Below are positions 6,113-10,817 of a DNA stretch of 12,198 bases, in pieces. Each line of letters begins with the position of its first letter. Position 1 is the first letter of the stretch. Source of the DNA: UBA3775 sp964625275 (GTDB lineage: Bacteria > Bacillota > Clostridia > Lachnospirales > Lachnospiraceae). The stretch is taken from the NCBI GenBank assembly GCA_964625275.1, contig CAZVBH010000070.1, forward strand, positions 1 to 12,198, read 5' to 3'. The notes beneath the pieces are model-generated. The model did no database searches. It saw nothing but the letters and a program-made list of their open reading frames with translations, and was not told where the DNA came from. The translations under genes were made by a program, and so were the position numbers.

Positions 6113-7183
6113 ATGAGAAAATTTAAATGTACAGATAAAAAAATCACACGAATCGGTCGCACCTTACTAAGTGAGGAAATCCTTTGGTGTGGTCTTTCGG
6201 GAAGTGGAATTTTATTCGCAACGGATTCAACTGATATTGAAATTACCTTTATTGGAGACAGCTCTACAAGAGGTGATGTTACTGAAGGAATTGCCCGTAC
6301 GGCAGTTTATGCTGATGGTGTGAGAGTTTTGGATTTCTTAATGGATAAGCCTAAGCTTACTCAGAGGGTAAGTGGTCTTGAATCCGGAAAAAGGCATGTT
6401 ATTCAGGTAATTAAGATTTCTGAATGTGCTATGTCAATGATAGGAATTGGCGAAATTTCAATAAATGAGGGCAGTGACATTTTTGAAGAAAAGCAGCCTG
6501 ATTTCAAAATAGAATTCGTTGGCGATTCCATCACCTGTGGCTATGGTGTTGATATGGAGGACTGTCTTGTGCCATTTAGAACAGACACAGAGGACTGTAC
6601 AAAGGCTTATGCTTTTCGTACAGCAGCTAAGCTTGGAGCTGCACTTAGCCTTGTGAGCTATTCCGGATTCGGCATAATCTCCGGCTATACAGAGGAGGAT
6701 TTGCCATTAGTAAATGAGCTTGTTCCACCACTTTATGAAAAGACCGGCTTTTGCTATGCAGTTACTGACAAGGGAGAAAAGCTACAGGATAATGCCTGGG
6801 ATTTTGCAGCCTACGTGCCTGATTTGGTAGTGGTTAATCTTGGAACGAATGATGCCAGCTATTGCAAGGACATACCCGAAAGACTTGAAAGTTTTTCACA
6901 CATGTATACGGAATTTCTAAAGGTTATCCACAAAAATAATCCTAATGCAAGGCTTTTACTGACACTCGGGCTTATGTCTGCACTTTCATTTGACGCAGTT
7001 AAAAAAGCTGCTGCTGATTTTACAAAGGAGACAGGCTTTAAAGATATCTATACCTTAGAGCTTGAGCTTCAAAAGCCTGAGGATGGACTTGTAAGCGATT
7101 ATCACCCTACCTGCATAAGCCACGAAAAGGCAGCCTGTGCCTTGACAGAAAAAATCAGGGAGATTTTTCAGATAAGCTTATAA
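6113..7183 (+). CDS. SGNH/GDSL esterase, carbohydrate esterase family 2-like
   Basis: The 356-aa protein has the two-domain layout of CE2 deacetylases: an N-terminal beta-sandwich (about 1-125, with ILWCGLSGSGILF, IEITFIGDS and a VYADGVR strand), then an SGNH hydrolase domain (about 130-356). Catalytic features are GDSITCGYG with nucleophile Ser139, SYSGFGI (block II Gly), GTND (244-247, block III Asn246) and DYHPT with catalytic His331. CE2 enzymes remove acetyl groups from xylan and other plant sugars. There is no signal peptide, so this copy probably acts in the cytosol on imported acetylated oligosaccharides. Start: ATG 6113 with AGGGAG six bases upstream; the in-frame TTG at 6095 lies within the duplicated terminator arm. 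No clear promoter was seen between the terminator at 6026 and the gene. Confidence 0.85.
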   Translation: MRKFKCTDKKITRIGRTLLSEEILWCGLSGSGILFATDSTDIEITFIGDSSTRGDVTEGIARTAVYADGVRVLDFLMDKPKLTQRVSGLESGKRHVIQVIKISECAMSMIGIGEISINEGSDIFEEKQPDFKIEFVGDSITCGYGVDMEDCLVPFRTDTEDCTKAYAFRTAAKLGAALSLVSYSGFGIISGYTEEDLPLVNELVPPLYEKTGFCYAVTDKGEKLQDNAWDFAAYVPDLVVVNLGTNDASYCKDIPERLESFSHMYTEFLKVIHKNNPNARLLLTLGLMSALSFDAVKKAAADFTKETGFKDIYTLELELQKPEDGLVSDYHPTCISHEKAACALTEKIREIFQISL

Positions 7184-7194
7184 TTATAAAAATT

Positions 7195-7210
7195 TGACAT
7201 ATAGATGTCA
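7195..7210 (+). repeat. Short hairpin after the esterase gene
   Basis: TGACAT (7195-7200), loop ATAG, ATGTCA (7205-7210). No T-run follows, so terminator activity is doubtful. A second weak hairpin (TTGCAT/ATGCAA) follows within 30 bases. Confidence 0.35.
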
Positions 7211-7249
7211 GAATTTATTGCATGTGTTCAAAATGCAAAATTTACTTTG

Positions 7250-7278
7250 TTGAATTGAATAATTTCTTGTGCTACACT
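7250..7278 (+). promoter_or_regulatory. Promoter of the structured RNA and the 57-aa gene
   Basis: TTGAAT (7250-7255), 17 bp, TACACT (7273-7278). The predicted start near 7285 falls three bases before the 5' strand of the closing helix of the RNA below. Confidence 0.65.
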
Positions 7279-7284
7279 TACAGA

Positions 7285-7427
7285 ACATAGATATTCCCAT
7301 AGGTAATTAGCAACAGTTAAGCTATTTATGAGAAGGATTTTAACCTTATCTGAAGTGGCTTTAAGGTTATGAGCAGGTAGCGAAGCGGACTTGGAATATT
7401 AGCTTTGACTATGGGAGAGAATATTTA
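7285..7427 (+). ncRNA. Branched structured RNA of unknown class
   Basis: The closing helix has 15 pairs: 7288-7295 with 7420-7427 (one G-U), then CCCATAG (7296-7302) with CTATGGG (7409-7415), separated by a four-base AGAG bulge. Inside are three hairpins: TAGC/GCTA (7308-7311, 7321-7324), TAACCTTA/TAAGGTTA (8 bp; 7341-7348, 7362-7369) and CAGGT/ACTTG (7374-7378, 7389-7393). Its own promoter places the 5' end right at the closing helix. It lies 100 nt upstream of the small gene at 7529, so it is either a cis-acting leader or a separate small RNA. It does not match any riboswitch, 6S, RNase P or tmRNA consensus that I can recall. Confidence 0.6.
7367..7408 (+). repeat. Dispersed 42-nt element, copy 1
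   Basis: Begins TTATGAGCAGGTAGCGAAGC and ends GGAATATTAGCTTTGA. It matches 35 of 42 positions of the copy at 10627-10668 without gaps, and from GAG onward 29 of 38 positions of the copy at 9353-9390. This copy forms the third arm of the branched RNA at 7285-7427. Confidence 0.8.
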
Positions 7428-7504
7428 GCTTAGAAGTATGCTATAGAAGCAGTATCAGCTTCGCAGCTTGGCGGTATAGTAACACCGGCCGCCTTGATTA
7501 ATAA
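7428..7504 (+). other. Hairpins between the structured RNA and the small gene
   Basis: GAAGC (7446-7450) pairs with GCTTC (7458-7462), and GC-rich GGCGG (7470-7474) with CCGCC (7489-7493). The second is followed by TTGATTAATAA, not a clean T-tract, so it is at best a weak terminator between the RNA and the gene. A second GAATATT-TAGCTT motif (7419-7431) echoes the end of the 42-nt element. Confidence 0.35.
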
Positions 7505-7528
7505 GTGATTGTTAATGGAGGCAAAAGC

Positions 7529-7702
7529 ATGGGAAATTATTTTAAAGTATTTTTAGATTCAGATGAAGAGCCTCTGTTTTGTACTGAAACTTATGAGGAG
7601 GCAAGGAATGAGCTTGAGGATTTTGGCATTTATAATGATATAATTATAAAGGACCGCTCCGGTCAGGTGATTTGGGACAGTCGAATTACCCATGAGTCTT
7701 AG
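7529..7702 (+). CDS. Small acidic protein of unknown function (57 aa)
   Basis: Not recognised. The product begins MGNYFKVFLDSDEEPLFC and has a compact mixed pattern: a beta strand (YFKVFLDS), a helix (TYEEARNELEDFG) and two further strands (NDIIIKDRSGQVIWDSR). It is acidic, soluble and has no membrane segment or signal. The DRSGQVIWD ending looks like a small alpha/beta fold that could bind another protein, but this is a guess. The ATG at 7529 is clearly preferred over the in-frame GTG at 7505 because GGAGG (7517-7521) lies seven bases before it. The gene has a long structured leader with its own promoter. The next gene has a separate promoter 38 bp downstream. Confidence 0.7.
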   Translation: MGNYFKVFLDSDEEPLFCTETYEEARNELEDFGIYNDIIIKDRSGQVIWDSRITHES

Positions 7703-7739
7703 CCTGAAATCTCAGACTGTCTGCAAATAAAAACTTCTC

Positions 7740-7768
7740 TTGAATAAAAATTTACTAAGGGGTATACT
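7740..7768 (+). promoter_or_regulatory. Promoter of the cytidylate kinase-like operon
   Basis: TTGAAT (7740-7745), 17 bp, TATACT (7763-7768). The predicted start is about 7775. Confidence 0.7.
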
Positions 7769-7775
7769 TGAGATG

Positions 7776-7795
7776 AACAGCCTCTAGCTGTTTTT
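7776..7795 (+). other. Stem-loop at the 5' end of the operon mRNA
   Basis: AACAGC (7776-7781), loop CTCTA, GCTGTT (7787-7792), then T to 7795. Taken alone it resembles a weak terminator for the 57-aa gene. Because the promoter at 7740-7768 would start transcription right at its 5' arm, it is equally well explained as a 5'-end stem-loop protecting the downstream mRNA. Confidence 0.45.
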
Positions 7796-7820
7796 AATAA
7801 ATAACAAAGGAGTGATTAAG

Positions 7821-8417
7821 ATGGGAAAGTACAACGTAATTACAGTAAGTCGTGAATTTGGCAGCGGTGGCAGATTCATAGGTGAAGCAGTAGCTAAAAA
7901 GCTGGGAATTGATTATTATGATGCAGCCATAATTGAAAAGGTTGTTGAGGAGACCGGTCTTGCAAAGGAGTGCGTTGAAAGAGTCGGAGAATATGCACCA
8001 AGCAAATCTATTTTTGCTTATTCCTTTATTGGAAGAGAGCAGAGTGGCTATTCAATTGAGGACCATATTTTGGCAGCTCAGGATAAGGTTGTCCATGACC
8101 TTGCTGCGAAGGGACCTTGTGTAATTATTGGACGTTCAGCTGATTATTCACTTAAAGAAAGAAATGACTGCCTTCATGTATTCATAGAAGGCAATAAACC
8201 AGAAAAAGTAAAGAGAATTACACGTCTCTATAAGGTGACGGATGATGAAGCCGCTAAAATGTTAAAGGATGTTGATAAAAAGAGAAGTCTTAATTATCAG
8301 TATTGGACCAGCCATAAATGGGGTGCAAGAGAAAATTATGACATGATTCTTAACAGCTCAACACTTGGTTATGATGCGGTTATTGATATTCTCGTTGATA
8401 TTTATAAGCAAGGATGA
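7821..8417 (+). CDS. Cytidylate kinase-like family protein
   Basis: The 198-aa protein opens with ITVSREFGSGGRFIGEAVAKKLG (7-29), the P-loop variant of the cytidylate kinase-like family (Cytidylate_kin2), followed by YYDAAIIEKV and later CVIIGRSADY, RITRLYKVTDDEAAKMLKDVDKKRSLNYQYW (LID-like arginines) and MILNSSTLGYDAVIDIL. Such proteins resemble CMP kinase but lack its full CMP-binding insert, and their true substrate is unproven; they are frequent in Clostridia besides an authentic cmk. It is soluble. AAAGGAG (7806-7812) lies eight bases before ATG 7821; the in-frame GTG at 7812 falls inside that site. The last codons (AAG CAA GGA TGA) lie within the first copy of a 51-bp tandem repeat, and the next gene follows at 8523. 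Confidence 0.88.
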   Translation: MGKYNVITVSREFGSGGRFIGEAVAKKLGIDYYDAAIIEKVVEETGLAKECVERVGEYAPSKSIFAYSFIGREQSGYSIEDHILAAQDKVVHDLAAKGPCVIIGRSADYSLKERNDCLHVFIEGNKPEKVKRITRLYKVTDDEAAKMLKDVDKKRSLNYQYWTSHKWGARENYDMILNSSTLGYDAVIDILVDIYKQG

Positions 8418-8527
8418 TTTATGACTTTTTAGAAGCAATGCTTTATTATACCTTATAAGCAAGGATGATTTATGACTTTTTAGAAGTAATGCTTTATTAC
8501 AACTTATAAGCAAGGATGATTTATGAC
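8402..8527 (+). repeat. 51-bp tandem repeat triplicating a gene start region
   Basis: Units at 8402-8452, 8453-8503 and a partial 8504-8527; the two full units match at 48 of 51 positions. Each unit starts TTATAAGCAAGGATGATTTA and carries the kinase stop context (CAAGGATGA), the SD AAGGA and ATGAC. The ATGs at 8421 and 8472 open only ATG-ACT-TTT-TAG mini-frames; the third, at 8523, opens the real gene. The period is a multiple of three. Confidence 0.97.
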
Positions 8528-9059
8528 ACTTTATAAACACATTATTGATTCAATCAAGGAATGGCAGCTGAAAATCGGCATGGAAGATACCGGTATTCAG
8601 CTCTACTATCCGAAGGTGGCTCTTTGCGGTTATTTTTCCGTACCTGAGTCAATTGAAAATAAAGAGCTTGCAAAGCTTGTTTCAGAAAATTTAAAGGAAA
8701 ATGCTCCATTTCTCGGTAAGCCTCAGATGACTGTAAATAAAAATGACCGTTTTTGTTTCAGGTTTTCAGCCGAGGCTTGCGATTATATTGATAAATATGT
8801 AGAAATGCCGGCTTTCTTAAATGATTTTCTTACCTGCCTTAAAAAGCAAAGCCTGGAAGAAATACGAGAGCTTTTTAAGAACTATGCTGATAAATTTGGC
8901 GATTCCTATCATGAAGAAATAGAGGATGAAGAGATGGGTCATGTATTCTTCTTCGATTCAGAAGATACAGATCCTTATGTTTATTGCGTAGATGATGACG
9001 GAATAGCTCTTACCTATCACCGATTTGCACGTTCTGATTATGAGCAGCTGAAGGAGTAA
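8523..9059 (+). CDS. DUF3877-like protein (178 aa)
   Basis: A soluble acidic protein beginning MTLYKHIIDSIKEWQLKIG, then IQLYYPKVALCGYFSVP, a central helical region and a C-terminal acidic stretch (EEIEDEEMGHVFFFDSEDTDPYVYCVDDDGIALTYHRF). The layout and opening residues resemble the uncharacterised clostridial DUF3877 family; I am fairly but not fully sure of that name. No catalytic motif is visible. The start is ATG 8523, with AAGGA six bases upstream, inside the third partial copy of the 51-bp repeat. Ribosomes reaching it must pass two identical but abortive starts, so translation may be reduced or coupled. It is probably in one transcript with the cytidylate kinase-like gene. A strong terminator follows at 9133-9166. 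The last 18 bases before its GGAGTAA end are duplicated after the stop. Confidence 0.7.
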   Translation: MTLYKHIIDSIKEWQLKIGMEDTGIQLYYPKVALCGYFSVPESIENKELAKLVSENLKENAPFLGKPQMTVNKNDRFCFRFSAEACDYIDKYVEMPAFLNDFLTCLKKQSLEEIRELFKNYADKFGDSYHEEIEDEEMGHVFFFDSEDTDPYVYCVDDDGIALTYHRFARSDYEQLKE

Positions 9060-9084
9060 TGCTTGAGATTATGAGCAGCTGAAG
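9036..9084 (+). repeat. 18-bp direct repeat across the end of the DUF3877-like gene
   Basis: GATTATGAGCAGCTGAAG occurs at 9036-9053 (inside the gene) and again at 9067-9084 (after the stop), 31 bp apart. Both contain TTATGAGCAG, the first ten bases of the 42-nt dispersed element. Confidence 0.9.
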
Positions 9085-9132
9085 TGGTGATATTATAACT
9101 TTTTTATTAATAACTAAAATATTTTTGTGTTT

Positions 9133-9166
9133 CCTCTTTACCGGAGCTTCGGTAAAGAGGTTTTTT
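9133..9166 (+). terminator. Strong intrinsic terminator
   Basis: Perfect 11-bp stem CCTCTTTACCG (9133-9143) with CGGTAAAGAGG (9150-9160), loop GAGCTT, then six T (9161-9166). Ends the cytidylate kinase-like/DUF3877-like unit. Confidence 0.95.
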
Positions 9167-9169
9167 ATT

Positions 9170-9344
9170 ATCTTAAAGAAAGGATTGCAAATGCAGTCAG
9201 CATAGTACATATAAAACTGCACCGTAGGGCATACAGGAACAGTATAATCTAGCTTGTGACACTGTGTAAGTCATTGCAGTACCTTTGGGTATAAGCCAAT
9301 GCAGTAGTGGTTGAAACAAGAATCCCCTTGCTTTAGCTATGGGG
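9170..9344 (+). pseudogene. TnpB C-terminal fragment with several stops
   Basis: In one frame from 9170: ILKKGLQMQSA, stop, YI, stop, NCTVGHTGTV, stop, then later WLKQESPCFSYG after further stops. NILKxGL, TVGHTG and LKQESP are characteristic of the end of IS605-type TnpB proteins, where the coding region runs into the guide-RNA scaffold. Stops at 9203-9205 and 9212-9214 show it is dead as a protein. TnpB is an RNA-guided nuclease ancestral to Cas12; none of its RuvC catalytic motifs remain here. Confidence 0.65.
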
Positions 9345-9352
9345 AGTGTCAA
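9215..9352 (+). ncRNA. Orphan omega-RNA-like (reRNA) scaffold
   Basis: Hairpin A: CATTG (9272-9276) with CAATG (9297-9301), enclosing TACC (9280-9283) with GGTA (9288-9291). Hairpin B: TCCCC (9323-9327) with GGGGA (9341-9345), enclosing TTGCTTTAGCTAT. The scaffold would end at TCAA (9349-9352), after which the guide begins. In TnpB systems this RNA comes from the transposon right end, and the guide is whatever flanks the element. The 5' limit is approximate. The two stems are intact although the protein is lost. Confidence 0.55.
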
Positions 9353-9390
9353 GAGCAGGTTTCAAAGAGAACCTGGAATATCCGCATTGA
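9353..9390 (+). repeat. Dispersed element, copy 3, lacking its TTAT start
   Basis: Begins GAGCAGGTTTCAAAG and ends GGAATATCCGCATTGA; 29 of 38 positions match copy 1 (from its GAG) and 28 of 38 match copy 2, without gaps. CAGGTT (9356-9361) pairs with AACCTG (9370-9375), equivalent to the CAGGT/ACTTG helix of copy 1. The transposon right end abuts it exactly where the other copies have TTAT. Confidence 0.65.
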
Positions 9391-9403
9391 TAGAAAAAAA
9401 TAC

Positions 9404-9432
9404 TTGAAAAATTCTTCTATTGATAGTAGAAT
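9404..9432 (+). promoter_or_regulatory. Promoter of the PTS_EIIC_2 gene
   Basis: TTGAAA (9404-9409), 17 bp, TAGAAT (9427-9432). The predicted start near 9439 leaves a leader of about 52 nt. Confidence 0.6.
9412..9431 (+). promoter_or_regulatory. Inverted repeat between -35 and -10, possible operator
   Basis: TTCTTCTATTGATAGTAGAA is a near-perfect 20-bp palindrome (one mismatched pair) in the spacer and -10 of the promoter, a usual place for a repressor site. TTGATAG also occurs at 9387-9393 and 9445-9451. Confidence 0.4.
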
Positions 9433-9440
9433 ACGGAAAG

Positions 9441-9474
9441 TGACTTGATAGGTGACAAGACAGCTGCCAAGTCA
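9441..9474 (+). other. Leader inverted repeat before the PTS_EIIC_2 binding site
   Basis: TGACTTG (9441-9447) pairs with CAAGTCA (9468-9474), ending just before the SD AAAGGGG (9476-9482). In the mRNA it would form a hairpin beside the ribosome binding site. Confidence 0.4.
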
Positions 9475-9490
9475 GAAAGGGGACTACTAC

Positions 9491-10624
9491 ATGGAAGAAG
9501 CTAAGGTGCCTGTAAATGGCGCTAATGAAACAAATGAAAATCAGGCTGAAAAAAAGCCTGGAAAATTTAAGGCCTTTTTGAAAAAGAAGGACATTGAAAT
9601 TTCTTTGAAGAGATATGGCATAGATGCCCTTGGAGCAATGGCTCAGGGTCTTTTCTGTTCACTTCTTATCGGAACAATACTTAATACTGTTGGAAGTCAG
9701 TTTAATATTCCTTTTCTGACTGCCGAGGTCGGAGCAACAGGTCTTACGGCAGGCAGCCTGGCAATGGCAATGAGTGGTGTAGCAATGGCTGTGGCAATTG
9801 GTTATGCACTACACTGTCCGCCTTTGGTTTTATTTTCTCTGGCAACTGTAGGCTATGCTACTAACAGCTTGGGTGGAGCAGGTGGACCACTGGCTGTTCT
9901 TATTGTGGCAATTATTGCTGCTGAGGTAGGCAAGGCTGTTTCTAAGGAAACAAAAATTGACATACTGGTTACACCTATAGTTACTATTGGTGTAGGTGTT
10001 TCACTTGCAGCCTGGTGGGCTCCTACGATAGGTGCGGCAGCCCTGAAGGTTGGCGATTTCATCAAATGGGCAACTGACCTAAGACCATTCATTATGGGAA
10101 TTTTGGTATCGGTAGTAGTTGGTATTGCACTTACTCTTCCGATTTCATCTGCTGCAATCTGTGCATCCTTAGTGCTTACCGGACTTGCAGGCGGAGCTGC
10201 TGTAGCAGGCTGTTGTGCTCAGATGGTTGGATTTGCAGTAATATCCTTTAGAGACAATAAATGGGGAGGACTTGTTTCTCAGGGTATTGGAACGTCTATG
10301 CTTCAGATGCCAAATATAATTAAAAATCCAAGAATATGGATAGCACCGATACTCACCTCAGCAATTACAGGACCTATTGCAACCTGCTTATTTAAGCTTG
10401 AGATGAACGGAGCCGCAATTAATTCCGGCATGGGAACCTGTGGCTTTTGTGGTCAGATAGGTGTATATACAGGCTGGGTAGCAACGAATCATGTCATTAC
10501 CGGAATGGATTGGGCTGGACTAATTCTCATTTCAATTGTACTTCCTGCCATAATTGCTTTTGCGATTAATGAAATACTTAGAAAAATTGGCTGGGTAAAG
10601 CCGGGAGATATGCTGCTTGACTAA
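9491..10624 (+). CDS. PTS_EIIC_2 family membrane protein (PfoR-like)
   Basis: The 377-aa integral membrane protein has a charged Asn/Lys-rich cytosolic N-terminus (1-45) and then about eight to ten hydrophobic segments between 45 and 362. Motifs fit the PTS_EIIC_2 family: ALHCPPLVLFS (106-116), GYATNSLGGAGGPLAV (121-136), TPIVTIGVG (161-169), LPISSAAIC (216-224) and MNGAAINSGMGTCGFCGQIG (305-324). The family includes PfoR, once described as a regulator of perfringolysin O. A sugar transporter IIC role is assumed from homology; no IIA or IIB gene is nearby, so the phosphoryl donor, if any, is elsewhere and the substrate is unknown. ATG 9491 is chosen because AAAGGGG lies eight bases before it; the in-frame GTG at 9452 has no binding site. 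It has its own promoter and possible operator, and stands alone. Confidence 0.85.
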   Translation: MEEAKVPVNGANETNENQAEKKPGKFKAFLKKKDIEISLKRYGIDALGAMAQGLFCSLLIGTILNTVGSQFNIPFLTAEVGATGLTAGSLAMAMSGVAMAVAIGYALHCPPLVLFSLATVGYATNSLGGAGGPLAVLIVAIIAAEVGKAVSKETKIDILVTPIVTIGVGVSLAAWWAPTIGAAALKVGDFIKWATDLRPFIMGILVSVVVGIALTLPISSAAICASLVLTGLAGGAAVAGCCAQMVGFAVISFRDNKWGGLVSQGIGTSMLQMPNIIKNPRIWIAPILTSAITGPIATCLFKLEMNGAAINSGMGTCGFCGQIGVYTGWVATNHVITGMDWAGLILISIVLPAIIAFAINEILRKIGWVKPGDMLLD

Positions 10625-10626
10625 GC

Positions 10627-10668
10627 TTATGAGAAAGTAGCGAAGCGAACCAAGAATATTCGCTTTGA
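10627..10668 (+). repeat. Dispersed 42-nt element, copy 2
   Basis: Begins TTATGAGAAAGTAGCGAAGC and ends AAGAATATTCGCTTTGA, three bases after the PTS gene stop. 35 of 42 positions match copy 1. Here AAGCGAA (10643-10649) pairs with TTCGCTT (10659-10665), a different hairpin from that in copies 1 and 3. No T-run follows. Confidence 0.8.
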
Positions 10669-10699
10669 TGTATTATAAAATAAAAATTTAGAAAGCTTA

Positions 10700-10728
10700 T
10701 TGGTATTTTTTGTTAAACATGGTATAGT
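10700..10728 (+). promoter_or_regulatory. Promoter of the rRNA methyltransferase gene
   Basis: TTGGTA (10700-10705), 17 bp, TATAGT (10723-10728). The predicted start is about 10735, giving a leader of about 83 nt. Confidence 0.6.
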
Positions 10729-10764
10729 CTATTAAATAAGACATATGCTAAAACTAAGTTGTAA

Positions 10765-10794
10765 TAAAACCACTGTCTTATGGCAGTGGTTTTA
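10765..10794 (+). terminator. Hairpin in the methyltransferase leader (attenuator or bidirectional terminator)
   Basis: AAAACCACTG (10766-10775) pairs with CAGTGGTTTT (10784-10793); two inner pairs and one outer pair extend it around a TTAT loop. The arms give an A-run on one side and four T on the other. If the promoter at 10700-10728 is real, the hairpin lies inside the leader, 23 bases before the ATG, so it would attenuate and not simply end the PTS transcript. Confidence 0.5.
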
Positions 10795-10817
10795 GTGATT
10801 TATAGGAGTGAGATTAG

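Larger units (their letters stand above)
9167..9352 (+). mobile_element. Right-end remnant of an IS200/IS605-type (TnpB) transposon
   Basis: About 190 bp between the terminator and the PTS gene promoter. It contains a decayed TnpB C-terminus (9170 onward), a two-hairpin scaffold, and the typical right-end sequence with CCCC-TTGCTTTAGC-TATGGGGAG followed by TCAA at 9349-9352. The left end, any tnpA and most of tnpB are gone. The left boundary is placed at the end of the terminator T-run; TTATTAT there may be what remains of the target side. Identification rests on recalled clostridial IS605-type ends, not on a search. Confidence 0.7.

Noticed and set aside
7194..7222. TTGACA at 7194-7199 as a promoter -35
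   Set aside because: No acceptable -10 lies 16-18 bp downstream; the TTGAAT/TACACT pair at 7250-7278 is far better.
7285..7427. 6S RNA, tmRNA or RNase P RNA
   Set aside because: The fold is a short multibranch structure without the long central bubble of 6S RNA and without recognisable tmRNA or RNase P core sequences.
7465..7495. T-box-like look of GGCGGTA...ACACCGG before the 57-aa gene
   Set aside because: The conserved T-box antiterminator core (TGGNACCGCG) and a clear specifier loop are absent, and the downstream gene is not an amino-acid gene.
8402..8527. CRISPR array
   Set aside because: Units are directly adjacent with no unique spacers, and the repeat spans a gene junction.
8358..8540. 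Minus-strand 60-aa frame with repeated KSHKSSLLI segments
   Set aside because: The peptide repeats simply mirror the 51-bp DNA tandem repeat; there is no ribosome binding site, and it overlaps real genes on the other strand.
9321..9345. CRISPR repeat or ordinary terminator at the CCCC...GGGG hairpin
   Set aside because: It is single copy, lacks a T-run, and matches a transposon right end better, given the TnpB-like peptide just upstream.
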